The notes: generated from the sequence alone by a model not told the origin. A stretch of DNA of 64,000 bases from Eucalyptus grandis (GCF_016545825.1 NC_052614.1:40332072-40396071); one strand, 5' to 3'; shown: positions 1-11,560, counted from the stretch's first letter. Translations and numbers: made by a program.

Positions 1-290
1 TCATGTTACGCATTGCAAACTTATTTGAAGCAAAAGCCATTTCTCGTCTTAAGAAATGTCCGCAGAGTTCTACTTCCGGCTTTCGAGGAGCCGTTGCGCA
101 ATCGCCGGATAAATTAACGATATATTAACTTAGAAACAACGGAAAATATACGGAGAACTTTTAAAACCGTTTCCCTCGATCGAAATCTCGACCCGGAAAT
201 CGTCAAAATAAGAATATAAAACGAAATCAATCTAAAATCGATCGAAATCTCGACCCGGCAAATCGTCAAAATAAAAATAAAAACGAAAAG

Positions 291-408
291 AGGGGTGCAA
301 CACGAGGACTTCCCAGAGGTCACCCATCCTAGTACTACTCTCGCCCAAGCACGCTTAACTTCGGAGTTCGATGGGATCCGGTGCATTAGTGCTGGTATGA
401 TCGCACCC
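291..408 (-). rRNA. 5S rRNA: 5S rRNA, copy 1 (118 nt)
   Basis: RNA polymerase III gene for the large-subunit 5S RNA. The RNA begins GGGTGCGATC at 408 and ends TGCACCCCT at 291. Compared with the usual 120-nt plant 5S it lacks the A at RNA position 40 and one C of the pair at 94-95. Confidence 0.95.
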
Positions 409-698
409 GTCATGTTACGCATTGCAAACTTATTTGAAGCAAAAGCCATTTCTCGTCTTAAGAAATGTCCGCAGAGTTCTACTTCCGGCTTTCGAGGAGC
501 CGTTGCGCAATCGCCGGATAAATTAACGATATATTAACTTAGAAACAACGGAAAATATACGGAGAACTTTTAAAACCGTTTCCCTCGATCGAAATCTCGA
601 CCCGGAAATCGTCAAATAAGAATAAAAAACGAAATAAATCTAAAATCGATCGAAATCTCGACCCGGCAAATCGTCAAAATAAAAATAAAAACGAAAAG

Positions 699-816
699 AG
701 GGGTGCAACACGAGGACTTCCCAGAGGTCACCCATCCTAGTACTACTCTCGCCCAAGCACGCTTAACTTCGGAGTTCGATGGGATCCGGTGCATTAGTGC
801 TGGTATGATCGCACCC
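699..816 (-). rRNA. 5S rRNA: 5S rRNA, copy 2 (118 nt)
   Basis: Same sequence as copy 1, with both one-base deletions (RNA positions 40 and 94/95). A T-run follows the 3' end on the minus strand. Confidence 0.95.
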
Positions 817-1106
817 GTCATGTTACGCATTGCAAACTTATTTGAAGCAAAAGCCATTTCTCGTCTTAAGAAATGTCCGCAGAGTTCTACTTCCGGCTTT
901 CGAGGAGCCGTTGCGCAATCGCCGGATAAATTAACGATATATTAACTTAGAAACAACGGAAAATATACGGAGAACTTTTAAAACCGTTTCCTCGATCGAA
1001 ATCTCGACTGGAAATCGTCAAAATAAGAATAAAAAACGAAATAAATCTAAAATCGATCGAAATCTCGACCCGGCAAATCGTCAAAATAAAAATAAAAACG
1101 AAAAAG

Positions 1107-1224
1107 AGGGGTGCAACACGAGGACTTCCCAGAGGTCACCCATCCTAGTACTACTCTCGCCCAAGCACGCTTAACTTCGGAGTTCGATGGGATCCGGTGC
1201 ATTAGTGCTGGTATGATCGCACCC
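1107..1224 (-). rRNA. 5S rRNA: 5S rRNA, copy 3 (118 nt)
   Basis: Both one-base deletions are present. The spacer on its left is the variant with ctcgactgg instead of ctcgacccgg. Confidence 0.95.
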
Positions 1225-1514
1225 GTCATGTTACGCATTGCAAACTTATTTGAAGCAAAAGCCATTTCTCGTCTTAAGAAATGTCCGCAGAGTTCTACTT
1301 CCGGCTTTCGAGGAGCCGTTGCGCAATCGCCGGATAAATTAACGATATATTAACTTAGAAACAACGGAAAATATACGGAGAACTTTTAAAACCGTTTCCT
1401 CGATCGAAATCTCGACTGGAAATCGTCAAAATAAGAATAAAAAACGAAATAAATCTAAAATCGATCGAAATCTCGACCCGGCAAATCGTCAAAATAAAAA
1501 TAAAAACGAAAAAG

Positions 1515-1632
1515 AGGGGTGCAACACGAGGACTTCCCAGAGGTCACCCATCCTAGTACTACTCTCGCCCAAGCACGCTTAACTTCGGAGTTCGATGGGA
1601 TCCGGTGCATTAGTGCTGGTATGATCGCACCC
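1515..1632 (-). rRNA. 5S rRNA: 5S rRNA, copy 4 (118 nt)
   Basis: Both one-base deletions are present. Its left spacer is the same ctcgactgg variant as copy 3, so copies 3 and 4 look like a recent pair. Confidence 0.95.
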
Positions 1633-1923
1633 GTCATGTTACGCATTGCAAACTTATTTGAAGCAAAAGCCATTTCTCGTCTTAAGAAATGTCCGCAGAG
1701 TTCTACTTCCGGCTTTCGAGGAGCCGTTGCGCAATCGCCGGATAAATTAACGATATATTAACTTAGAAACAACGGAAAATATACGGAGAACTTTTAAAAC
1801 CGTTTCCCTCGATCGAAATCTCGACCCGGAAATCGTCAAAATAAGAATAAAAAACGAAATAAATCTAAAATCGATCGAAATCTCGACCCGGCAAATCGTC
1901 AAAATAAAAATAAAAACGAAAAG

Positions 1924-2041
1924 AGGGGTGCAACACGAGGACTTCCCAGAGGTCACCCATCCTAGTACTACTCTCGCCCAAGCACGCTTAACTTCGGAGT
2001 TCGATGGGATCCGGTGCATTAGTGCTGGTATGATCGCACCC
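1924..2041 (-). rRNA. 5S rRNA: 5S rRNA, copy 5 (118 nt)
   Basis: Both one-base deletions are present, with a ctcgacccgg spacer variant on the left. Confidence 0.95.
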
Positions 2042-2335
2042 GTCATGTTACGCATTGCAAACTTATTTGAAGCAAAAGCCATTTCTCGTCTTAAGAAATG
2101 TCCGCAGAGTTCTACTTCCGGCTTTCGAGGAGCCGTTGCGCAATCGCCGGATAAATTAACGATATATTAACTTAGAAACAACGGAAAATATACGGAGAAC
2201 TTTTAAAAACCGTTTCCCTCGATCGAAATCTCGACCCGGGAAATCGTCAAAATAAGAATATAAAACGAAATCAATCTAAAATCGATCGAAATCTCGACCC
2301 GGCAAATCGTCAAAATAAAAATAAAAACGAAAAAG

Positions 2336-2454
2336 AGGGGTGCAACACGAGGACTTCCCAGGAGGTCACCCATCCTAGTACTACTCTCGCCCAAGCACGC
2401 TTAACTTCGGAGTTCGATGGGATCCGGTGCATTAGTGCTGGTATGATCGCACCC
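2336..2454 (-). rRNA. 5S rRNA: 5S rRNA, copy 6 (119 nt)
   Basis: The box C region is intact here (plus-strand cccaggaggtcaccc), but the A at RNA position 40 is still missing. It is the only 119-nt copy. Confidence 0.95.
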
Positions 2455-2746
2455 GTCATGTTACGCATTGCAAACTTATTTGAAGCAAAAGCCATTTCTC
2501 GTCTTAAGAAATGTCCGCAGAGTTCTACTTCCGGCTTTCGAGGAGCCGTTGCGCAATCGCCGGATAAATTAACGATATATTAACTTAGAAACAACGGAAA
2601 ATATACGGAGAACTTTTAAAACCGTTTCCCTCGATCGAAATCTCGACCCGGGAAATCGTCAAAATAAGAATAAAAACGAAATAAATCTAAAATCGATCGA
2701 AATCTCGACCCGGCAAATCGTCAAAATAAAAATAAAAACGAAAAAG

Positions 2747-2864
2747 AGGGGTGCAACACGAGGACTTCCCAGAGGTCACCCATCCTAGTACTACTCTCGC
2801 CCAAGCACGCTTAACTTCGGAGTTCGATGGGATCCGGTGCATTAGTGCTGGTATGATCGCACCC
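2747..2864 (-). rRNA. 5S rRNA: 5S rRNA, copy 7 (118 nt)
   Basis: Both one-base deletions are present. Confidence 0.95.
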
Positions 2865-3154
2865 GTCATGTTACGCATTGCAAACTTATTTGAAGCAAAA
2901 GCCATTTCTCGTCTTAAGAAATGTCCGCAGAGTTCTACTTCCGGCTTTCGAGGAGCCGTTGCGCAATCGCCGGATAAATTAACGATATATTAACTTAGAA
3001 ACAACGGAAAATATACGGAGAACTTTTAAAAACCGTTTCCTCGATCGAAATCTCGACTGGAAATCGTCAAAATAAGAATAAAAACGAAATCAATCTAAAA
3101 TCGATCGAAATCTCGACCCGGCAAATCGTCAAAATAAAAATAAAAACGAAAAAG

Positions 3155-3272
3155 AGGGGTGCAACACGAGGACTTCCCAGAGGTCACCCATCCTAGTACT
3201 ACTCTCGCCCAAGCACGCTTAACTTCGGAGTTCGATGGGATCCGGTGCATTAGTGCTGGTATGATCGCACCC
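3155..3272 (-). rRNA. 5S rRNA: 5S rRNA, copy 8 (118 nt)
   Basis: Both one-base deletions are present, with a ctcgactgg spacer variant on the left. Confidence 0.95.
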
Positions 3273-3564
3273 GTCATGTTACGCATTGCAAACTTATTTG
3301 AAGCAAAAGCCATTTCTCGTCTTAAGAAATGTCCGCAGAGTTCTACTTCCGGCTTTCGAGGAGCCGTTGCGCAATCGCCGGATAAATTAACGATATATTA
3401 ACTTAGAAACAACGGAAAATATACGGAGAACTTTTAAAACCGTTTCCTCGATCGAAATCTCGACTGGGAAATCGTCAAAATAAGAATAAAAAAACGAAAT
3501 CAATCTAAAATCGATCGAAATCTCGACCCGGCAAATCGTCAAAATAAAAATAAAAACGAAAAAG

Positions 3565-3682
3565 AGGGGTGCAACACGAGGACTTCCCAGAGGTCACCCA
3601 TCCTAGTACTACTCTCGCCCAAGCACGCTTAACTTCGGAGTTCGATGGGATCCGGTGCATTAGTGCTGGTATGATCGCACCC
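3565..3682 (-). rRNA. 5S rRNA: 5S rRNA, copy 9 (118 nt)
   Basis: Both one-base deletions are present. The left spacer reads ctcgactggg, the same variant as copy 8 with one extra G. Confidence 0.95.
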
Positions 3683-3975
3683 GTCATGTTACGCATTGCA
3701 AACTTATTTGAAGCAAAAGCCATTTCTCGTCTTAAGAAATGTCCGCAGAGTTCTACTTCCGGCTTTCGAGGAGCCGTTGCGCAATCGCCGGATAAATTAA
3801 CGATATATTAACTTAGAAACAACGGAAAATATACGGAGAACTTTTAAAACCGTTTCCTCGATCGAAATCTCGACCCGGGAAATCGTCAAAATAATAAGAA
3901 TAAAAACGAAATAAATCTAAAATCGATCGAAATCTCGACCCGGCAAATCGTCAAAATAAAAATAAAAACGAAAAG

Positions 3976-4093
3976 AGGGGTGCAACACGAGGACTTCCCA
4001 GAGGTCACCCATCCTAGTACTACTCTCGCCCAAGCACGCTTAACTTCGGAGTTCGATGGGATCCGGTGCATTAGTGCTGGTATGATCGCACCC
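3976..4093 (-). rRNA. 5S rRNA: 5S rRNA, copy 10 (118 nt)
   Basis: Both one-base deletions are present. The left spacer mixes the two variants: short tttcctcg with ctcgacccggg. Confidence 0.95.
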
Positions 4094-4385
4094 GTCATGT
4101 TACGCATTGCAAACTTATTTGAAGCAAAAGCCATTTCTCGTCTTAAGAAATGTCCGCAGAGTTCTACTTCCGGCTTTCGAGGAGCCGTTGCGCAATCGCC
4201 GGATAAATTAACGATATATTAACTTAGAAACAACGGAAAATATACGGAGAACTTTTAAAACCGTTTCCCTCGATCGAAATCTCGACCCGGAAATCGTCAA
4301 AATAAGAATAAAAAACGAAATCAATCTAAAATCGATCGAAATCTCGACCCGGCAAATCGTCAAAATAAAAATAAAAACGAAAAAG

Positions 4386-4503
4386 AGGGGTGCAACACGA
4401 GGACTTCCCAGAGGTCACCCATCCTAGTACTACTCTCGCCCAAGCACGCTTAACTTCGGAGTTCGATGGGATCCGGTGCATTAGTGCTGGTATGATCGCA
4501 CCC
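4386..4503 (-). rRNA. 5S rRNA: 5S rRNA, copy 11 (118 nt)
   Basis: Both one-base deletions are present. Confidence 0.95.
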
Positions 4504-4790
4504 GTCATGTTACGCATTGCAAACTTATTTGAAGCAAAAGCCATTTCTCGTCTTAAGAAATGTCCGCAGAGTTCTACTTCCGGCTTTCGAGGAGCCGTTG
4601 CGCAATCGCCGGATAAATTAACGATATATTAACTTAGAAACAACGGAAAATATACGGAGAACTTTTAAAAACAGTTTCCCTCGATCGAACTCTCGACCCG
4701 GGAAATCGTCAAAATAATAAAATAAAACGAAATCAATCTAAAATCGATCGAAATCTCGACCCGGAAATCGTCAAAATAAAAATAAAAACG

Positions 4791-4796
4791 AAAAAG
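4791..4796 (-). terminator. Pol III T-run terminator (representative copy 12)
   Basis: The minus strand reads C then TTTTT immediately after the 5S 3' end, with further T-runs within 25 bp. Every unit has a 4- or 5-T run at this position. Confidence 0.75.
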
Positions 4797-4916
4797 AGGG
4801 GTGCAACACGAGGACTTCCCAGGAGGTCACCCATCCTAGTACTACTCTCGCCCAAGCACGCTTAACTTCGGAGTTCTGATGGGATCCGGTGCATTAGTGC
4901 TGGTATGATCGCACCC
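4797..4916 (-). rRNA. 5S rRNA: 5S rRNA, copy 12 (full-length, 120 nt)
   Basis: The only full-length copy. It has both bases missing elsewhere: plus-strand cccaggaggtcaccc and gagttctgatggg. It is the last gene before the array edge, and the spacer to its left carries private substitutions (cagtttccc and gaactctcg), so it has escaped homogenisation with the rest. Of the twelve it is the best candidate for a standard functional 5S gene. Confidence 0.97.
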
Positions 4917-4944
4917 GTCATGTTACGCATTGCAAACTTATTTG
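4917..4944 (-). promoter_or_regulatory. 5S gene upstream elements (representative copy 12)
   Basis: Reading toward the gene on the minus strand there is a C at -1, a GC dinucleotide at -12/-11 and an AT-rich AAATAAG at about -27 to -21. These match the three upstream signals known for plant 5S genes, with the TATA-like element in a weak form. The same upstream sequence is found in all units. Confidence 0.7.
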
Positions 4945-5140
4945 AAGCAAAAGCCATTTCTCGTCTTAAGAAATGTCCGCAGAGTTCTACTTCCGGCTTT
5001 CGAGGAGCCGTTGCGCAATCGCCGGATAAATTAACGATATATTAACTTAGAAACAACGGAAAATATACGGAGAACTTTTAAAAACCGTTTCCTCGATCGA
5101 AATCTCGACTGGAAATCGTCAAAATAAGAATAAAAACGAA

Positions 5141-5889
5141 ACATCTCACACCAGATGATGGGCTTGATAGCTGTTTCTATCAAGAATATAAGGCATTCAA
5201 CATTCATCAACTTTACAAACAATTCATACTGACAACAAGCCGTGCGACTGGTGAGTACACCTGCATTTGGGAGCTCAAATTATGCACCTGTTAGGGATGA
5301 CATAATGGCTACAACCCTGAAAAGAAATAAACAATCGATGTCTCATAGTGCTCCCAAACATATTTTGTTGCTGATCAGTCCAAGTATACCTATCCTAAAG
5401 GCTATACTTGACTATTCTCAAAAACACCATGTATTACAATTACATCCGCAACTACATAGGGCGATATAATTGGTCGAATGAAAATACATGTGATAGATGT
5501 AAAATAATAATAAGGTCTTCCTTCGCACCTTACAAGTTCATCTCAATTTCAGAACAATTGCTTTCCTAGACACGTCCTATAAGCCATATTGCAACCAGTA
5601 TAGGGCTTATATCTGGTCGACTAGTAAATACATGTGATAGATATAAAACAATAATAGTCTTCCTTCGCACTCATGTCTCATCACTGAATAATTGCTTTCT
5701 AGACACTGTGCTCCGATAAGCCAAAATCCATTCATGACCGCCCGTAACATGCTAAAGTAGCAACATTGATCTTTCACTTCAAGAACATAGTCGAAGTAAT
5801 AAGTACAAAATTGGCAGTAAATTATAAATTACCTCAAGGGCTCACATGATGAGTAAATAGGGATACTTTACTCATTTTCCCTTTATTGG
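5141..5889. other. No gene; contains a degenerate direct duplication
   Basis: This is sequence between the 5S array and the copia remnant. A unit at 5465-5608 recurs at 5609-5724. Both contain aaatacatgtgatagat, then a stretch ending gtcttccttcgcac, then attgctttc and tagacac. No coding or RNA gene is recognised. Confidence 0.6.
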
Positions 5890-6429
5890 TCGTATAATGC
5901 ACATGTAGTATGAATTAATATTATAGTGGGATTACTTTTCTATAAGAGCGTATGTCATTTATCAAATATATCTATTATAAAGATCTTAGCTTAAAGAAAT
6001 CACTGCATTTCTCACGATCATGTTTACCCTGAAAAGCATATCAGCTCGCTTCTAAAGCGCCTTGGCTAAGTACTCGATCCGGCATCTTTCGTGCATACAT
6101 GATTATGGGATCATGTTTGGTCTTATTATAGTCAAATCACAGACCTCATCTTGACTCAATCAATGCGACATATTTATGTACCGTAATTTGCACTTCAGCA
6201 TTTATTTGTACATAATGTCCCATTCCAACGTGCTTGAAAAGCACTTGAGGCGATTGTCGTGGTGAGTGAGCCAATCATTGCCTGCCGACATACTTCTTTC
6301 AATAATATGTGTGTTTGTGCTAGTCTCATAAAGGATTGCACTTATTGATAAACATCAAATCTAATATATAATAAAAACAAGTACAATACATCTGTCCATA
6401 AATACATAAACCAATGATTCTCTACAATT

Positions 6430-8100
6430 ACATATCACATTCTACGCAATCCTAGCAACATCCTATGGGTCAAGAATATGTCTCAGGAAATACTCTTAAA
6501 TGGATCAACAATCATTCTATTGGTTGACATGTATTGCATGGATCACTCTTTTCTGGGCGCTTATAATATCTCTGATGAATATTTTATGTCAATGTGCTTT
6601 TGTCCTTCCATGATACTTGGGATCTTCACATAGGCAATGGCTGCTTGACTATCGAAATAAACTATCACCTATCTTGGAAACTTCAAAAAAATAAAGGGCT
6701 AAATTTTCTAAAAACGTTTTTAGTCGTACTGCTTCTTGCACCGCAGCAGGAACATGCAATAAACGGCCTCCATCGTAGATAAGGCCATGCATGTTTGTTT
6801 CTTGCTATTCCAAGAAATCGCACCTCCATTGAGCAAGAACACATATCCAAGTCGATTTACGTCATCCAGTGCCCCCACCCAATCGGCATCTAAATAGCCT
6901 AATAGGCGTAAATCATTCCCTTGGTAACAAAGTCGAGAATCCATGGAGCCTTTCTGCTATCTCAGATCCTCTTCACTCGCTTTCCAAATTGTGCTTGACC
7001 AGGATTTGATTGATATCGGCTCACCAATCCTACGGTAGCATATGTCGGGTCGAGTAAACATCATAGCATACATCAAACTTCCGACTGCCCACAAGGAAAT
7101 GCTTTCCATCACTTTAATTTCTCGAGTCTTAGGACACATCTCAAGACTTAGCCTTCACCTTGCATAACATGGGTAAATGCTGGCAACTGCCAATATAAGA
7201 TTCTTGTGATAAAGTAAGAAGTTTCCTTGATCGATCTCTTTCGATCTTAACTCATAATATATAAACAGCTTCTCCCATGTCCTTCTATTTCAAAATTAGA
7301 GGACAACCACTTCATGATGATAATCCAAAACCTTTGTCATTTCCAACTAATAGAATATCATCCACATAAAGTGATAAAATCACAAATTTACTGGACTGTT
7401 TGATATATACACGCTGATCTTCCTCGATCATCTGAAACCAAAGGATTATGGCTCAATGAAACAAAGATACCATTGTTCAGATACTGCTTAAGGCCATATA
7501 TTGAGCGATGAAGCTTGCAAACTTTATGCTCTTGACCTTAGCTATGAAATCTATCTGTTGTTTCATATAGATTTCCTCATCTAGTTCTCCATTGAGAAAT
7601 GCCGTCTTTTTACATCCATTTGATGTAATTCAAGGTCCAAATGAGCAACGATGGCTAGAATAAGGCATACTCAGGCGAACTCTTACAATCGTGAAAAGGT
7701 TTCCTCATAGTCTATACCCTCTTGTTGAGTATAACCTTTCGCCACAAGATGAGCCTTATACCTTTCAATGGATCCATCCGCCCTTTGCTTAATCTTTGAA
7801 GACCCATTTGTTTTCAATGGCCTTACGATTGTGTAGATCAACCAAGTCCCATACATGATTTGGCCCTCATTGACTCCATCTCATTTTCCAAAGCTTTTCC
7901 ATTCTTCCTTATGAGAGGATGAGAGGAGCCTTCTTGAACAGCCTTAGGCTCTCGCATCGCCCTGGAGCAATCATAAATGCTTCCTCTTCAATCTCAAAAC
8001 GACGACAAGCAATATTCTTACGACATTTTTACGCACTATTTTTGAATTCAATTCGTTAGGTTTATGCAACACTCCCACTAGGTCTTGCATGTTGAGGCAA
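6430..8100 (-). pseudogene. copia reverse transcriptase and RNase H remnant
   Basis: The catalytic YVDD is visible at 7357-7368 in the context SLYVDDILLVGNDKG. RNase H begins near 6944 with LRLLGYLDADWVGALDD and continues with KKQTCMALSTMEAVY. After a frame change it goes on as DSQAAIAYVK, with the closing IVDPF equivalent of ADPLTK near 6500. Multiple stops separate these blocks. Identity as copia RT-RNase H is secure. It is non-functional. Confidence 0.85.
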
Positions 8101-8111
8101 TTTTCATTTCC

Positions 8112-8393
8112 CTACAATATCAAGTGTGTGTTATCGTGGATCTTCCATCTCATATAATTGGAAGACCTTATCAATCTCACCTCTATTAGGAAAATCAAAG
8201 TTTCCAAGAACGTGACATCTCGTGACTCCATTTCGGTCACACTTCCATTAGTTTGTTCACCTATTAACACATACCCTTTGGGAGTGTTCAAAATATTTAT
8301 AAAGATACATTTTCCTCTATGACCTAATTTGCCAGATTTATGGGAAGAATCATGAACATAAACTGCAATATCCCCATGGACGAGATCACTCAA
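8112..8393 (-). pseudogene. copia integrase C-terminal remnant
   Basis: An open stretch of 93 codons in the position where copia integrase runs into its C-terminal region. It contains GHRGKCIFINILNTPKGYVL, equivalent to the usual small-peptide region (K.GYRL) of copia integrases, and ESRDVTFLE, which matches the segment before the RT spacer. It lies in a different frame from the upstream integrase core. Confidence 0.7.
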
Positions 8394-8492
8394 GTCTGGT
8401 TCTACAAACCATAATTCATTAGGGGGTGAAAGTGACCGATTTTGAGGGCACTCCTGTTAAGTATAAAAGCAGCAACATAACGCATCTCCTGG

Positions 8493-9530
8493 CTAGAGAG
8501 GTAAATTTGCTTGCGCCATCATAGACCTAACTATTTCCAATAGGGTCTTATTCTTCTTAGCCACTCCATTTTGTTGTGGAGTACCATGAATACCAATTGT
8601 TGTACAATTCACTTTTTCATCACAAAGAGCCTTGAATTGCTCCGATAGATACTCACATCCACGATCGGTTCTCAATGCCTTTGTTTTATTCCATTGATTT
8701 TCTACCATCAAAAATATATCATCTAAAGCAGTATATCACTTCTCGGCTTATAAGAGATCAAAAAGACATAACCAAAACGTGTGAAGTCATCTATGAAAGT
8801 GATGAAATATGAGGCTCCATGCCTTGCCTCATATTCAAAGGACCACAATGTCAGAATGTATGAGATGCAATGGAAATTCAGCTCTAGTTCCTTTACCCAA
8901 TAGTTCCCTAGTTACTTTTTCCGCTAGACAATGTTCACATACGGATATATACTAACATCTGTGAGTGACCTCAAAAGGCCTTCTAGCTAATCTTTATCTT
9001 TGCAATCCAATGTGACCTAATTTAGCATGCCAAGTACTTGCATCAATCTCAACATTACTAAAAGATGCGATTAAAGAAAACAACCATCGACATTAACATT
9101 GTACTGATCATAATCAATGTCTAACACCATAAAACCATTCGAGGCATGACCTTGAACCATAATAAACCGTTCCATACAAATGTCAACACAATCACCATGG
9201 AAATTCAATACATAATCTAAGCTAAGAAGGACAACTACAGAGACCAAGTTTCGTCGAATATCCAAGCATAAAGGACATCATGCAAGAACAGGTTTCGACT
9301 CACCACGTAAAATTAATTTACATGTGCCGATTACCCTCTCACTTCAACTCTTGAGTTATTCCCAACATATATCCATCTTCTTCCGTGCGTGTATCCGACG
9401 TATACCCACAAAATGCTTTTCGGTTCTAGCTACATGGTCTGTTACTCATGAGTCTACACCATTGATGATGATTCAAGCATTACAAGATTTCAGAAAAACA
9501 AAAGCATTACTCAAAGTAATGGAGTAATAG
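8493..9530 (-). pseudogene. copia protease / integrase remnant
   Basis: Near 9470 the frame VDS-VTDHVAR matches the copia protease core, usually DSGATDHV, with the active-site region interrupted by a stop. The segment at 9071-9265 resembles the pre-integrase stretch (RRNLVSVVVL). The segment at 8493-8711 is clear integrase core, with LRTDRGCEYLS and GTPQQNGVAKKNKTLLE, the Asp and Glu of the DDE triad. The HHCC zinc region is not intact. Confidence 0.8.
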
Positions 9531-9539
9531 GGTACCTTT

Positions 9540-10363
9540 TTCATTTCTCAAAGCATTCACGAGCAGTGACCCATCTGCCAATTTGTGCACTCCATCTTGG
9601 CCTTGTCCTTCTTCCCACCACGCTTCTTAAGGTCGGAAGGTCTTAGCCCTCTTAGGTGCCTAATCGGGGTCATCTTCCTTTGTTGTTGAATTGAGAATTC
9701 CTTTGCGCTTGAAGCTCCGAAGCCCACGCAAACTTGATTACAACATAAGCATGGGTAGAGGATCTCGCAGCCTCAGCGCCATCCTCTAATTCCAAATGAT
9801 GCGCAATATCATCGAAAGTGATAATGTTCTCATTATGCGTCATATTGATCTTCATATGCTTCAAATTGTCGTGAAGAGACCTTATAACAGCCTGAACTTA
9901 CCTGTTCATCAGAAGGGAGTGATCACCGACTTCAATTTCACGAATCATGTTTGACATCTCCAAGATGCTGCCTCATCATTACATTTGGACACTTTTGGAA
10001 TATGTCAAACTTGATGGTGAGTCCTCACCAAGGGCAGATGTACCCCCAAACTTGTCCTTCAAGGCAACTCATAACTTGAGCTTTATCATAACTTTCAAAC
10101 TCACACATGAGATCATCTTGCATACAGCTCAGCAACGTGATGCAGCAATGCTATTTTCTTTTTCCAAGTTTAATAAGCTTCCAGATCTCTTATGTGTTGA
10201 GCTGAAGTTCCATGCTCAGGTTCATCCATGGTATATTGAAGGTTTGGAAAACCTCTGCTCCTCAAGGATACCAAACCTTTCGGTGCCAAATATCATAATT
10301 GTCACCATTCAGCTTCTCACCCTTATTGAGGTCAGCCACAATAATCTTGGATGTTGATGCCAT
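9540..10363 (-). pseudogene. copia gag remnant
   Basis: The start codon is at 10361-10363 and the reading MASTSKIIVADLNKGEKL is the familiar N-terminus of TNT1-type gag, followed by NGDNYDIWHRK. The frame breaks soon after (near 10275). A later piece around 9670-9864 reads as the C-terminal part of the UBN2/gag domain, with HNENIITFDDIAHHLELED. The CCHC zinc knuckle expected after it cannot be read intact. The protein would have packaged element RNA into cytoplasmic particles; this copy is not functional. Confidence 0.8.
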
Positions 10364-11560
10364 AATCAATTGCTATAACGCATTGACATAATAAACACAG
10401 AATCAATACTAGCACACTTTACAGAGTAACACACATATTTAATTTGCAGCAAAGACAAACTAAATTAATGATAATTCAACAAAAGACATAAAAGCAAAAG
10501 TTCACTATGTTCCCAATCAACTTATATGTACAATTGTTCTATTACATTAATTAGTTTAATTTTAAAGAAATTTTAAGTTCTATGAGAACTCTTTCAAATT
10601 CTACCACTCTACAAACTCTCACTAGGAAAATAATTACACGACCTCATGTAATTTCTACATTTTTCCATTAACACAAAAACATAGCATGATATGAACCAAC
10701 ATGCAAATAACAATCATGCTTTTAACCATAATCAAAATCGCAATTTAACATGTAATGGATTTCTTTCCATTGTTCCGAATTTTCTAGCAACTAGAAAACA
10801 TAAGTATATTAAACTATATACATGATATCATCGAATCAAGCCTATGACATCATTTGCACAAGCTAGCTACTGTATTTCCTAAAACCACAAGAAAATATAA
10901 GCTACAATGAATAAACTATGCATTAAACCCCAAAAATTACGCGTACATAGTTTCCTACGCATTTTCATGCATTTATAAAATAAAAATAAATAAATAAATA
11001 AGTATACCAAAGTGTAGAGCACATCCATATGAACCCAACGCTCCGACCACGCTCCAATTGGAGCACGCACGCACCTTCACGCGCCGCCTGAGTGTGCGGC
11101 GTGTGGCGCACGCGCCAGCGAGCCTAAGGGGTTCCCGGCCGGTCTCGACCGTTGACCGTCAACGGGGCCGGTCGGGTTGGGTCTCTCGGGTCACCGGTCG
11201 GGTCGGGCCACGGGTCGAAGTCGCCGGGCGAATGACCATTGGATGACGTCATGGTGACGTCACCACATGCCGATCCATCGGCCGGCGCGTGCCGGCCCGC
11301 CGGCTGGCGCGTTTGCACACGTGCCGGTTCGCTGGACGGGCACGTGTGGTGCACGCACTGGCTTTGCTAGTGCTCAAGCTGTGCACCCACGCGTTAACGG
11401 CTTCTCGGCCGCATGGTGGGCGCGTCTGCCTTTCGGTGATGCTGACCCATCATTTTGACTGCCTCAACGAGCTCTTTCATCTGTATATTCAAAATTAATT
11501 TTGGCCAAAATGATTTCAAAAATGGCCAAACCGTATGGGTGTACGCGACCCTAACCCGTT
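10364..11560 (-). other. Probable copia leader / 5' LTR remnant with a GC-rich block
   Basis: Directly upstream of the copia gag start, on the minus strand, lies AT-rich leader-like sequence (10364-11020) and then a sharply GC-rich block (11040-11460) full of CG. Its position fits the 5' untranslated and LTR part of the element. No PBS or LTR termini could be recognised, so this is inference from position. ORFs in the GC block are not protein-like. Confidence 0.35.

Larger units (their letters stand above)
1..5140 (-). repeat. Tandem 5S rDNA array, 12 genes plus flanking spacer
   Basis: Twelve head-to-tail units, each a 118-120 bp 5S gene read right to left plus a spacer of about 290 bp. Gene starts on the plus strand lie at 291, 699, 1107, 1515, 1924, 2336, 2747, 3155, 3565, 3976, 4386 and 4797, giving periods of 408-412 bp. 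The window opens immediately upstream of a further gene, so the array continues to the left. On the right it stops inside the spacer near 5140, where unrelated sequence begins. Each spacer contains a degenerate duplication of about 70 bp (two copies of tcgatcgaaatctcgac). Small ORFs repeated through the array are by-products of the rDNA. Confidence 0.98.
5890..10363 (-). mobile_element. Decayed Ty1/copia retrotransposon (TNT1-94-like)
   Basis: Read right to left, the copia order is recognisable: gag start at 10363, protease and pre-integrase near 9070-9530, integrase near 8110-8720, reverse transcriptase near 7150-8100, RNase H near 6430-6950, then 3' non-coding sequence down to about 5890. 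All domains are broken by stops and frameshifts, so the element cannot be autonomous. No terminal LTR pair or target duplication could be identified, so the outer limits are approximate. Confidence 0.85.

Noticed and set aside
114..4632. Repeated small ORFs of 72-111 aa (minus) and 80 aa (plus)
   Set aside because: They lie across the 5S genes and spacers and recur with each unit; they are shadows of rDNA, not proteins.
9947..10357. 136-aa plus-strand ORF
   Set aside because: It is antisense to the copia gag N-terminus, which reads clearly on the minus strand.
11058..11498. Overlapping ORFs in the GC-rich block
   Set aside because: Overlapping frames on both strands rich in R, P, A and G reflect base composition; there are no conserved motifs.
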